A stretch of DNA of 64,000 nucleotides from Lachnospira multipara LB2003 (GTDB lineage: Bacteria > Bacillota > Clostridia > Lachnospirales > Lachnospiraceae): the NCBI RefSeq assembly GCF_000702205.1, contig NZ_JNKW01000006.1, positions 62,001-126,000 on the forward strand. Reading direction: 5' to 3'. The notes beneath the pieces were generated by a model. The model was not told the DNA's origin, did no database searches, and was given only the letters and a program-made list of their open reading frames with translations. Below are positions 53,600 through 62,344 of this stretch, piece after piece; the first letter of the stretch is position 1; the number at the start of each line of letters is the position of its first letter. The translations under genes and the position numbers were made by a program.

Positions 53600-54064
53600 T
53601 TAGTTCTTCTTAAACACAAAAATCTTGCTTATAACATAGTTTAACACGATAATAATAATCTGAGCCACTAATTTTACAATCATTGAATTGAAATGAAGCA
53701 ATGTATCAAACACTAGAATTATAGCCTCTTCAACTACTAATGTTGCAAGACGACCTGTATAAAACTTTACCATCTCAGCTAACACAGCCTTAGCGCCCTT
53801 AGCCTTTGAATCAAAAACCCAAATTTTATTAGTGATATATGCAAATGTTACAGCAAAAATCCATGAAATAATATTGGCAATTAAAACATTAATTCCGCAT
53901 ATCTTATAAGCCACATAATAACTGGCAATGCTCACAACTGTTGTTAATCCACCAAAGAACAAATAAAGTAAAACTTCCTTATTCTTAAAATAAAATGGGC
54001 CAAGTGGTCCCCAAATCTTAGCTGACATTATTCTATCAAAAATGTCCTTATCCTTCTTTTCCAT
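53600..54064 (-). CDS. GtrA family membrane protein
   Basis: 154 residues, four membrane helices of the GtrA family: FYFKNKEVLLYLFFGGLTTVVSIASYYVAYKI, NIISWIFAVTFAYITNKIWVFDSKAKG, then FYTGRLATLVVEEAIILV and the last helix ending NYVISKIFVFKKN. GtrA proteins are thought to flip polyprenyl-phosphate sugars or assist their use. Start ATG 54064. It goes with either of the two DPM1-like enzymes in the window by function, although neither is adjacent. Confidence 0.92.
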   Translation of the reverse strand: MEKKDKDIFDRIMSAKIWGPLGPFYFKNKEVLLYLFFGGLTTVVSIASYYVAYKICGINVLIANIISWIFAVTFAYITNKIWVFDSKAKGAKAVLAEMVKFYTGRLATLVVEEAIILVFDTLLHFNSMIVKLVAQIIIIVLNYVISKIFVFKKN

Positions 54065-54261
54065 AATCCTACTAAGCCAAAACTAATTGGCTGCCTTTCT
54101 TATTCATAATAGCTTTTAGAAAGCCCTAGAGCTTTCCTTTTAATTGATTTTTATTTCATCCACAAAGTGCAGACTTCCTTATTTTACCATTTATGATATA
54201 TAAGTCAATTATTTGGATACTATAGCTAAGGCTCCTTACTTTCTTCGCTAAATTTTATACA

Positions 54262-54308
54262 GAAAAAACTATAGACTAATAAGATTTAATCTTATTTAGC
54301 CTATAGCT
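54262..54308 (-). terminator. Terminator after the frameshifted YcxB-like gene, copy B
   Basis: Same stem as at 52345 (inner AATAAGATT/AATCTTATT, outer CTATAG pairs). Identity with copy C extends to the left over CTAAATTTTATACAG and to the right over the end of the coding region. Confidence 0.8.
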
Positions 54309-54313
54309 TTAAA

Positions 54314-54870
54314 CTATTTTTTCCTCTTTAAATACTTATAAATATTAAATAGTCCATCTTTCTCTTCAAATGAAATGTGCTTTCTATTTAAAATACCTAT
54401 AAATATAGGAGCTTGTTCTTCTCCTATTTTTAACACTCTAACATTATTATCAACAATAAAAAAGAAAAACAACTCATGATACTTAATCACATGATTAACT
54501 TCTCTTAGTTTCAAAATACATTCGCCATCATCTAAAATTTCGTCATTAACTATTTCTCTTTTACTACATGTTGATTTTTGCCAAATTATTTTATTAAGTT
54601 TTTTTCAAATTTTTGTTTTAAATATATATATGCTATGTATAATATTAAATATGAAAACATTGTAATTATACAAAGTATAGATAAAATATGAAAACCTAAA
54701 CGATAAATCAAAATTGAAAATATAAAAGAAATCGGTAAACCAATATAAGTAAGCTTTCCTAGATTTCTCGTTTTTGTTAGCCCAACCTTTTCAGGAATAA
54801 GATTTTCTACGCTAAAAATTTTTTCCAATTCTACCCTATCAGAATCCGTCAGTCTATCTTCTAAAATCAT
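54314..54870 (-). pseudogene. YcxB-like membrane protein split by a -1 frameshift
   Basis: Two reading frames form one protein. The first (54870 to 54586, 94 residues, ending FEKNLIK) has the N-terminal charged part and two helices. The second holds KLNKIIWQKSTCSKREIVNDEILDDGE and continues to KRKK at 54314. The joined product aligns along its length with the intact paralogue at 55017-55592 (VIKYHELFFFF versus VIKYHNIFFFL; KIGEEQAPIFIGILNRKHISFEEK versus KIGEKQALEFIDILNKKNILFEEK). The shift lies at GAAAAAAAC, in frame A AAA AAC, a classical -1 slippery heptamer. Programmed frameshifting, a real broken gene or an assembly error are all possible. Start ATG 54870 after GGAGG. Function unknown. 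Confidence 0.75.
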
Positions 54871-54965
54871 ATTCCACCTCCACTTATGTATATATTTTGT
54901 AAGTATACACTTTACACATTTATAAATTATAACACTTATATATAAATATGCTAAATTTTATACAG

Positions 54966-55011
54966 TAAAAGCTATAGACTAATAAGATTAAATCTTATTT
55001 AGCCTATAGCT
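54966..55011 (-). terminator. Terminator of the 55017 gene, copy C
   Basis: AGCTATAG and CTATAGCT pair as outer arms; AATAAGATT and AATCTTATT are the inner stem. A T run follows on the minus strand (TTTTACTG). Third copy of the element. Confidence 0.8.
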
Positions 55012-55016
55012 TTAAA

Positions 55017-55592
55017 CTATTTTTTCTTCTTTAAATACTTATTAAAATTAAACGGTTCATTTTTCTCTTCAAATAAAATATTCTTTTTATTTAAAATATC
55101 TATAAATTCTAGAGCTTGTTTTTCTCCTATTTTAACAGCACCTATAATATCCCTATCCGTCAAAAAAAAGAATATATTATGATACTTAATAACCATTTCT
55201 ATTATTTTAAAATCAATAACAGAAACTCCATCTCCCATAACAGCATCATCTGTCACTTCAATTTTACTATAAGATAGATTATTCCAAGCAAAATTATGTA
55301 TATTTTTTTCTTTTTTTTCAACTCTTACTTTATACAGTATTTGTATTATAAAAATATAAAGGCAAGCTACAAAGCCTAATATTGCCATAGAATAGTCTTT
55401 ATAGAAGCACAATAATAAAGATAATAAAAAAGATAATAAAAATAATATTGGAGTCAATATATAAATCACTCTCTTTATAAATTTCCTTGTTTTACGAGTA
55501 CAAAATGGTATCATATCCTCTAATAAAAGTAACTTTTCTACCTCTATTCTTTCATAATCCGAAACTCTCTCATCTATAATCATATTCTTCAT
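55017..55592 (-). CDS. YcxB-like membrane protein
   Basis: 191 residues. Two adjacent helices (about 43-67 and 69-90) follow a charged N-terminus, then a soluble domain with VIDFKIIEMVIKYHNIFFFLTDRDIIGAVKIGEKQALEFIDILNKK, the pattern of the YcxB-like domain (unknown function). A poly-Lys end closes it. Start ATG 55592 with GAGAGG upstream, 15 bases after the stop of the DUF1906 protein, so both are made together. A frameshifted paralogue follows downstream. Small membrane proteins repeated next to a large secreted wall protein can be immunity proteins; here that is a guess. YcxB-like identity itself is moderate. Confidence 0.75.
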   Translation of the reverse strand: MKNMIIDERVSDYERIEVEKLLLLEDMIPFCTRKTRKFIKRVIYILTPILFLLSFLLSLLLCFYKDYSMAILGFVACLYIFIIQILYKVRVEKKEKNIHNFAWNNLSYSKIEVTDDAVMGDGVSVIDFKIIEMVIKYHNIFFFLTDRDIIGAVKIGEKQALEFIDILNKKNILFEEKNEPFNFNKYLKKKK

Positions 55593-55607
55593 TCCTCTCT
55601 ATTATCT

Positions 55608-57735
55608 TTATGCTCCCGCACATATTATTCCTATTAGTAATGGAACCCCTATTGTAAAAGCTTTAAGTATTAACACTAAACCACCAATCACTATTGCACA
55701 TGCAACAACAACTGCTACAGCTGTAGCCACCACATTTTCATCTACCATAATTACCGATTCTTCATTAAACCTATTCTTCTTATTCGGATCCAGTGATATT
55801 TTAAATTTTAAAGCAACCGATATGCCACATTCAACATCTTCTTCTGGTAATAAATCCGGAGAACTTACTGTAAGTGTAAATTCAGCACTTAGAGGCGTTA
55901 CATTACTTACCTCAAACGTAATATTACCACTTTTTACTGAAAATGCTACTTCTTTTAGCATATCTTCAACTTTATCTGTTTCCTCAATATTAGAATTAAC
56001 TAAATTGCTTGATATAGCCATTATTTCGTTCTGACAAGTTTGTGTTAATTTTCCATCATTTCCTATCCCAACGTTAATACTATACGCTTTATCTGTATCT
56101 GTATTAACTGATGTAGAAATCACTGTTGTTACTTCTATCTCCACCTCAGGGCTTACTACATGAAACAACGAAATTTCTTTATCATATTCAATGCCAACAT
56201 CCATTATTGTGTCTAAATATCCTAATGGAGACATTACATCGTAAACAAATTGATTTCTTGCGATTTCCATCTTTGCTTGAAGATTCTCTTCTTTTAATTC
56301 TTCAGCATTTTTTTCTTCAACATTATCAAATTTACTAAAGCCCTCATCTCTTCCTGACATTGCATCCTTATCTATTGGAAAGGTAGGTTGTGCCTCAAAT
56401 GATTCTATTGTATGAAATTGATCAAAAGCCCAATTCTCAGGAATTCTATATCCTAGATTACAACTAAATCCAGTTGACATATCCGAAACAAAAGATTTGT
56501 CAGCTAAGCCTAGTGCTGAAACCTTTGTACACACAAATCTAGGTGCATATATTCCTATTCTATAATTCTTCTTATTTTGAGAACTATTAAAACATAATTT
56601 TATCTGCTTAAAATAAGGAACTATAAATGTATCTATTTGATATCCATAGCAATCGAAATCCACAGCAAAATATATAGTTGTTCCCCTTGGTATACCTATT
56701 CTTTCCGCTGCAAGTATTGCCGTTTTTGCATCAACACTTCCTTGTGATGGCTTTTTAAAATAATCTAGATAATATCCTCCATCTTGATAAATTGGAAATA
56801 TTGATAATCCTGCATTTTCTATATTTACTACTTCTTCATGTGTCATATACTTTGGTACATGCTCTTTTCCAACATATCCTGTTAAATATCTACCAACATG
56901 TGTATATCCAGCGTTTTTTATTGCAAGAGCCTGCTGTTTATTTAATACAGTGGCACAATCACATGCTTTCGCTTTTCGATTTACATCCCCCTTACTTGTT
57001 AATAAGGACTTCATTGTTGAAACATCGACTTTACCCTTACTTACCAAGCCTATATCTGTAAGGCAATAAAATTCCTGAAATGCCTCTACTTCTCTTGCTG
57101 TTAAGTAATCATATATACCATCAAATCTACCCGGATCATATCCATTAAAATACAATCCATATTGAACTAATTTATTGTATGGAATTAAATTTGATGAATT
57201 CTGATCTTCCTGTAATACCTTTGGAAATGCAGCTGTTGTTGCTGGTCCGAAATTTAAAGAATTTAAATTTATTATTAATTCTTTTGTAACTCCCTCTGCG
57301 GCCTGTAATGCTCCAATTAAAGATAATGCAGTCTGTCTAGATATAATTCCATCACATGGTCCAACACCTATAACATCTGACCAATCTTTATTTAGCTGCC
57401 TCTGTATCGTAACTACCTTAGAATCTCCACCGCTAACCTTTTTGAACCAATTTAATGATAATAAACCAAACCATACTTTCCAATCAATCACACCAGTTTC
57501 TGGTAACCCTGCATCGCTTTGCATTTCTTTAATTGCTTTAACCCCAGAATTATAATATATTCCAGTGATTCCTCCTGCTGAATATCCTTTACAAAACAAC
57601 GCACATTGAATTAGACACACATTTATTTGTGGTTCATCATTAGGATCCATTTTCTTCAAGGTGTTCCCAATACTCATTTGCTCCAAACATTGCATTTAAA
57701 TACTTTTGTGCTTTAGTTACATTTGCATCACTCAT
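55608..57735 (-). CDS. Peptidoglycan-binding and DUF1906 glycoside-hydrolase-like protein with a disrupted N-terminus
   Basis: The long frame covers 695 codons (57695 to 55608). It has peptidoglycan-binding-like repeats (about 20-240; CALFCKGYSAGGITGIYYNSG, VQYGLYFNGYDPGRFDGIYD), a DUF1906/Rv2525c-like domain (about 245-440; CDCATVLNKQQALAIKNAGYTHVGRYLTGY, TIYFAVDFDCYGYQ), a beta-rich region and a hydrophobic C-terminus with two helices. The natural start seems to be ATG 57735, with GGAGG upstream, reading MSDANVTKAQKYLNAMFGAN, a family N-terminus. That frame stops at 57640 in another phase, so a +1 shift or a deletion has removed the usual TGW...RALQ segment. Gene product may be inactive or start inside. 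Downstream are YcxB-like genes. Confidence 0.75.
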
Positions 57736-57763
57736 TTTTCTTCCTCCGCTTATGTATATATTT

Positions 57764-57792
57764 TTGTAAAAATATTACTACTGTAGTATACT
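57764..57792 (+). promoter_or_regulatory. Promoter and dyad of the MerR-methyltransferase gene
   Basis: TTGTAA (57764-57769), 17 bases, TATACT (57787-57792). An inverted repeat TACTA-CTG-TAGTA (57776-57788) lies in the spacer and touches the -10, as expected of a MerR operator. The classical 19-base spacer is not seen. Confidence 0.55.
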
Positions 57793-57853
57793 AAAACTAA
57801 TGGTTAGAATCAATATTTTTATATAATTTATGAAACTTTTCGAGGATATAATT

Positions 57854-59047
57854 ATGGAAGATAAAAAATACTATACATCAGGACAATTCGCCAAAATGGC
57901 TAATGTTTCAACTAGGACAATTCGTTTCTACGATCAGAAAGGATTATTAAAACCAAGTCGTATTGAAAATGGATCGAGGCTTTACACAGATGCCGATTTT
58001 GCAAGATTACAGCAAATAATACTTTTAAAATACCTTGGTTTCTCTCTAGAGGAAATTAAAAATATGACCATCGGAGATAGCGACTACCACATTCTTCTTA
58101 ATTCCCTAGAATTACAGAGCCGTCTAATTGAAGATAAACTTGCTCAGATGCAGCTTGTAGCCGGTGCTATTAAGGAAACATCTGCTGCCATACGTTCTAG
58201 GGGCGAAGTCAACTGGGATCATATGCTAAATCTAATTCACCTAACCAATATGGAATCCAGCCTTAAGTCCCAATATGTTAATGCAAGTAACATCACTGCA
58301 AGAATCAAACTTCATAACCTTTATTCTATAAATAAGGAAGGTTGGTTCCCTTGGATATACAGACAATGCAAGATAAAATCTGATATGAAGGTATTAGAAC
58401 TAGGTTGTGGTAATGGCGCACTTTGGACCAATAATACAACCAAAATTCCAGCTGGTGCTGATATAACTGTGTCCGACGTATCCAACGGTATGCTTCGTGA
58501 TGCCAAGCGAAATATGAAGACGCTTTCAGCTTCCATGCACTTTAAAAAAATCGACGCCACAAACATTCCCTTTGAAGATAATAGCTTTGATTTGTGCATC
58601 GCTAACCATATGCTATTCTATCTTGATTTAAAGGCCAAGAAAAAAAATGCACTTGCAGAAATCTACAGAATACTTAAACCAGGTGGAAAGCTAATTTGTA
58701 GTACTTATGGTTCTAACCATATGAAGGAAATTTCTGATTTAGTAACTAGCTTTGATAACAGAATTCGACTAAGTTCTGACAAGCTTTATGAAAATTTTGG
58801 ACTTGATAACGGAGCTGATATTTTGTCGAATTTTTTCAATAGGAAGAAAATCGAGAAAAAGCTCTATGATGATTATCTTCTTGTTGATAGCGCAGAACCT
58901 CTCATTGAATATATTTTATCCTGCCACGGAAATCAGAATGAATATCTTCTAGATAAGTATTCTGATTTTAAGGCTTTTGTTACTAGCAAAATCGGGTCTG
59001 GCTTTAAAATCACCAAGGAATCTGGAATTTTCATATGTACTAAATAG
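57854..59047 (+). CDS. MerR-type regulator fused to a SAM methyltransferase
   Basis: 397 residues. The N-terminal MerR winged helix (YTSGQFAKMANVSTRTIRFYDQKGLLKPSRIENGSRLYTDADFARL, about 5-50) and its dimer helix (about 75-115) precede a class I SAM-dependent methyltransferase (about 165-397) with VLELGCGNGALW as motif I, ADITVSDVS and the post-motif EIYRILKPGGKLICS. Where MerR proteins usually have an effector pocket, this one has an enzyme, so it may bind a substrate or SAM as signal. I prefer ATG 57854 because GAGG lies upstream; an ATG 24 bases earlier is in frame but without a site. It diverges from the DUF1906 gene and precedes rmlABDC by 200 bases. Target unknown. Confidence 0.88.
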   Translation: MEDKKYYTSGQFAKMANVSTRTIRFYDQKGLLKPSRIENGSRLYTDADFARLQQIILLKYLGFSLEEIKNMTIGDSDYHILLNSLELQSRLIEDKLAQMQLVAGAIKETSAAIRSRGEVNWDHMLNLIHLTNMESSLKSQYVNASNITARIKLHNLYSINKEGWFPWIYRQCKIKSDMKVLELGCGNGALWTNNTTKIPAGADITVSDVSNGMLRDAKRNMKTLSASMHFKKIDATNIPFEDNSFDLCIANHMLFYLDLKAKKKNALAEIYRILKPGGKLICSTYGSNHMKEISDLVTSFDNRIRLSSDKLYENFGLDNGADILSNFFNRKKIEKKLYDDYLLVDSAEPLIEYILSCHGNQNEYLLDKYSDFKAFVTSKIGSGFKITKESGIFICTK

Positions 59048-59091
59048 ACATTCTTCTGTTTTTTATAGAAAAAATGGGAATATTTAGTTTA

Positions 59092-59149
59092 TGTACTAAA
59101 TTTAGTACAGGAAAAGTCTTGACGGTTACGTTACGTAACCCTATATAAT
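59092..59149 (+). promoter_or_regulatory. rmlABDC promoter with two palindromic operators
   Basis: TGTACTAAATTTAGTACA (59092-59109) is a perfect 18-bp palindrome. GGTTACGTTACGTAACC (59124-59140) is a perfect 8-1-8 palindrome lying between TTGACG (59119-59124) and TATAAT (59144-59149), with a 19-base spacer; TATATA (59142-59147) would give 17. The second site would block or twist the promoter. Confidence 0.7.
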
Positions 59150-59245
59150 ACAATAGATTCTTAATAAACATTAAGTAAGTTGGATTTATTTTTGACTTAC
59201 AATAAGTTATGTTAATTGCTAAGGCAATAACAGTATGGAGGAATT

Positions 59246-60142
59246 ATGAAAGGTATTATTTTAGCAGGTGGTTCAGGCACACGTCTTTATCCACTAACAA
59301 TGGTAACTTCTAAGCAGTTACTTCCAATTTATGACAAGCCAATGATTTATTATCCTATGTCAGTTCTTATGAACGCTGGCATCAGAGATATTCTTATCAT
59401 TTCCACACCACAGGATACACCAAGATTTAAGGAGCTTTTAGGAGATGGACATCAGTTTGGTGTTAAACTCTCATACGCAGTTCAGGAAAGTCCAGACGGA
59501 CTTGCTCAGGCATTCATCATCGGTGAAGAATTCATCGGAAATGACACTGTAGCAATGGTTCTTGGCGATAACATTTTTGCTGGTCACGGTCTTAAGAAGA
59601 GACTTAACGCAGCTGTTAAGAATGCTGAAGAAGGTAAGGGCGCAACTGTATTTGGTTACTATGTTGATGATCCAGAACGTTTCGGTATTGTTGAATTTAA
59701 CAACGAAGGCAAAGCTATTTCAATCGAAGAAAAGCCAGCTAAGCCAAAGTCAAATTACTGTGTAACAGGTTTATATTTCTACGACAACAAGGTTGTTGAA
59801 TATGCTAAAAGCCTTAAGCCATCAGCTAGAGGCGAACTTGAAATTACAGATTTAAATAGAATCTACCTTGAGAATGAAAGCTTAAATGTTGAGCTCTTAG
59901 GACAGGGCTTCACATGGCTTGATACAGGTACACATGAATCTTTAGTAGATGCTACTAACTTCGTTAAGACTGTTGAAACACATCAGCATCGTAAGATTGC
60001 TTGTCTTGAAGAAATCGCTTACTTAAATGGTTGGATTTCTAAGGATGATGTATTAGAAGTATATGAAGTATTAAAGAAAAATCAGTACGGTCAGTACTTA
60101 AAGGACGTCTTAGACGGCAAGTACCTAGACCAGTTAAGGTAA
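59246..60142 (+). CDS. rmlA: Glucose-1-phosphate thymidylyltransferase
   Basis: 298 residues, normal length. First step of dTDP-L-rhamnose synthesis: dTTP and glucose 1-phosphate give dTDP-glucose. Motifs are [35 protein letters not shown] at the N-terminus, the metal-binding [14 protein letters not shown] and the [19 protein letters not shown] sugar site. Start ATG 59246 after GGAGG. It leads the operon rmlA-B-D-C with spacers of 55, 102 and 77 bases. A hairpin at 60145-60166 follows directly and may stabilise or attenuate the message. The rhamnose made probably feeds the two-domain GT2 enzymes elsewhere in the window. Confidence 0.97.
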   Translation: MKGIILAGGSGTRLYPLTMVTSKQLLPIYDKPMIYYPMSVLMNAGIRDILIISTPQDTPRFKELLGDGHQFGVKLSYAVQESPDGLAQAFIIGEEFIGNDTVAMVLGDNIFAGHGLKKRLNAAVKNAEEGKGATVFGYYVDDPERFGIVEFNNEGKAISIEEKPAKPKSNYCVTGLYFYDNKVVEYAKSLKPSARGELEITDLNRIYLENESLNVELLGQGFTWLDTGTHESLVDATNFVKTVETHQHRKIACLEEIAYLNGWISKDDVLEVYEVLKKNQYGQYLKDVLDGKYLDQLR

Positions 60143-60144
60143 GT

Positions 60145-60166
60145 GTGCGCGCCCTTGGGCGCGTAC
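60145..60166 (+). other. GC-rich hairpin between rmlA and rmlB
   Basis: GTGCGCGCC (60145-60153) pairs with GGCGCGTAC (60158-60166) with one G-U pair. No T run follows, so it is not a clear terminator; it could be an RNA processing or stability element. Confidence 0.5.
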
Positions 60167-60197
60167 TAATAAAATTATTATTAAGGAGAATAAACTC

Positions 60198-61217
60198 ATG
60201 ACTATTATCGTTACAGGTGGTGCCGGTTTTATCGGTTCTAATTTCGTTTTTCATATGTTAAATAAGTACCCAGATTACAGAATCGTATGTTTAGATTGCT
60301 TAACATACGCTGGTAACTTATCTACACTTGCTCCAGTTATGGACAACCCTAACTTCAGATTCGTAAAAGAATCAATTACAGATAGAGAAGCTGTTTATAA
60401 GCTTTTTGAAGAAGAACATCCAGATATGGTAGTTAACTTTGCTGCTGAATCTCATGTTGACCGTTCTATCGAGAACCCAGAAGTATTCCTTGATACTAAC
60501 ATCAAGGGTACAGCAGTTCTTATGGATGCTTGTAGAAAATACGGTATTAAGAGATATCATCAGGTTTCTACTGATGAAGTTTATGGTGATCTTCCACTTG
60601 ATAGACCTGACCTATTCTTCACAGAAGAAACTCCAATTCATACATCAAGCCCATATTCATCATCTAAGGCAGCTGCAGATTTACTTGTACTCGCTTACCA
60701 CAGAACTTATGGACTTCCTGTATCTATTTCAAGATGTTCTAACAACTACGGACCATACCACTTCCCAGAGAAGCTTATCCCTCTTATGATTGCTAACGCA
60801 TTAAATGATAAGCCACTCCCAGTTTATGGTGAAGGTCTTAACGTTCGTGACTGGTTATATGTTGAAGATCACTGCCGCGCTATCGACCTTATTATTCATA
60901 AAGGTCGCGTTGGTGAAGTTTACAACGTTGGTGGTCACAACGAAATGAAGAACATCGATATCGTTAAGATTATTTGTAAGGAACTTGGTAAGCCAGAAAG
61001 CCTTATTACACATGTTACAGATAGAAAGGGACATGATATGCGTTACGCTATCGACCCTACTAAGATCCACAACGAACTTGGCTGGTTACCAGAAACTAAG
61101 TTTGAAGATGGTATCAAGAAGACAATTAAGTGGTACTTAGATAACAAGGAATGGTGGGAAACAATCATTTCTGGTGAATATCAGAACTACTATGAGAAGA
61201 TGTACGCTAATAGATAA
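60198..61217 (+). CDS. rmlB: dTDP-glucose 4,6-dehydratase
   Basis: 339 residues, normal. Converts dTDP-glucose to dTDP-4-keto-6-deoxyglucose using bound NAD. The nucleotide loop VTGGAGFIGSNF is at the start; catalytic STDEVYGDL (Thr-Asp-Glu) and YSSSKAAAD (Tyr-x3-Lys) follow; then RCSNNYGPYHFPEKLIP and VRDWLYVEDH are family blocks. Start ATG 60198 after AAGGAG. Second in the rhamnose operon. Codon use is richer in C-ending codons than neighbours, which would fit high expression; I did not measure it. Confidence 0.97.
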   Translation: MTIIVTGGAGFIGSNFVFHMLNKYPDYRIVCLDCLTYAGNLSTLAPVMDNPNFRFVKESITDREAVYKLFEEEHPDMVVNFAAESHVDRSIENPEVFLDTNIKGTAVLMDACRKYGIKRYHQVSTDEVYGDLPLDRPDLFFTEETPIHTSSPYSSSKAAADLLVLAYHRTYGLPVSISRCSNNYGPYHFPEKLIPLMIANALNDKPLPVYGEGLNVRDWLYVEDHCRAIDLIIHKGRVGEVYNVGGHNEMKNIDIVKIICKELGKPESLITHVTDRKGHDMRYAIDPTKIHNELGWLPETKFEDGIKKTIKWYLDNKEWWETIISGEYQNYYEKMYANR

Positions 61218-61256
61218 TTAGAGTTTGTAAAGATACATTTTTCATAAAAAAATAAT

Positions 61257-61290
61257 AGCCTGGCTCTAGCAATAGAGTCCGGGCTTTAAA
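61257..61290 (+). terminator. Weak intra-operon terminator between rmlB and rmlD
   Basis: AGCCTGGCTCTA pairs with TAGAGTCCGGGCT around GCAA with two imperfections, followed by TTTAAAAATATT. It may reduce rather than stop reading into rmlD. Confidence 0.5.
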
Positions 61291-61319
61291 AATATTAACG
61301 ACTGAAAGGAAGCTAATAG

Positions 61320-62267
61320 ATGAAGATTTTTGTTACAGGTGTTGGCGGTCAGTTAGGCCACGACGTTATGAACGAATTAGCTAAGAGGGGCTACGAAGGT
61401 ATTGGTAGTGATATTGCTCCTAAATATTCAGGTATTGCAGACGGTTCTTATGTAACTACTGCAAGCTACTGCCCTCTTGATATAACAGATGCAGATGCTG
61501 TATCTAAGACTCTTAATGAAGTTAAGCCTGATGTAATTATTCACTGTGCTGCTTGGACAGCTGTTGACCTTGCAGAAGACGAAGATAAGCAGGCTAAAGT
61601 TAAGGCTATTAACGTAGATGGTACTAAGAATATTGCTAACTGCGCTAAGGCTCTTGATGCTAAGATGGTTTACATCAGTACTGACTATGTATTTAATGGT
61701 CAGGGTGAAACACCTTGGGAGGCTGATTGCAAGGATTATGCTCCTCTTAATGTTTACGGAGAAACAAAGCTTGGTGGCGAACTTGCAGTATCAGAAACTC
61801 TTGATAAGTACTTTATCGTACGTATCGCTTGGGTTTTCGGTCTTAACGGTAAGAACTTTATTAAGACTATGGTAAATGTTGGTAAAACACATGACTCTGT
61901 TCGCGTTGTTGCAGATCAGATTGGTACTCCAACTTACACACTTGATTTATCAAGACTCCTTGTTGATATGGTTGAAACTGACAAGTACGGTTACTATCAT
62001 GCAACAAATGAAGGTGGATATATTTCATGGTATGACTTCACATGTGAAATCTACAAGCAGGCTAAGGAACTTGGCATTGAAGGTTATGTAGATAGAACTG
62101 TTGAGGTTAATCCAGTTACAACTGCAGAATATGGTTTAAGCAAAGCTGCTCGTCCTTTCAACTCAAGACTTGATAAGTCTAAGCTTGTTAAGGCTGGCTT
62201 TACTCCACTTCCAACATGGCAGGATGCAGTTCATAGATATTTAACTGAGATTAAGGATCAGTTATAG
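61320..62267 (+). CDS. rmlD: dTDP-4-dehydrorhamnose reductase
   Basis: 315 residues. Last step of the pathway, NAD(P)H reduction to dTDP-L-rhamnose. MKIFVTGVGGQLGHDVMNEL (nucleotide loop), HCAAWTAVDLAEDE, ISTDYVFNG and the catalytic YGETKLGGE are typical, and the C-terminal RPFNSRLDKSKL closes the substrate site. It is somewhat longer than most RmlD proteins. Start ATG 61320 after GGAAG. Gene order A-B-D-C places it before rmlC. Confidence 0.96.
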   Translation: MKIFVTGVGGQLGHDVMNELAKRGYEGIGSDIAPKYSGIADGSYVTTASYCPLDITDADAVSKTLNEVKPDVIIHCAAWTAVDLAEDEDKQAKVKAINVDGTKNIANCAKALDAKMVYISTDYVFNGQGETPWEADCKDYAPLNVYGETKLGGELAVSETLDKYFIVRIAWVFGLNGKNFIKTMVNVGKTHDSVRVVADQIGTPTYTLDLSRLLVDMVETDKYGYYHATNEGGYISWYDFTCEIYKQAKELGIEGYVDRTVEVNPVTTAEYGLSKAARPFNSRLDKSKLVKAGFTPLPTWQDAVHRYLTEIKDQL

Positions 62268-62344
62268 GATATTTGCTGATGATTCAAATGAATTACAGCT
62301 CGTTATGTTTATTTCAAAAATAAATTTAAGAAAGAGGTAAGATA

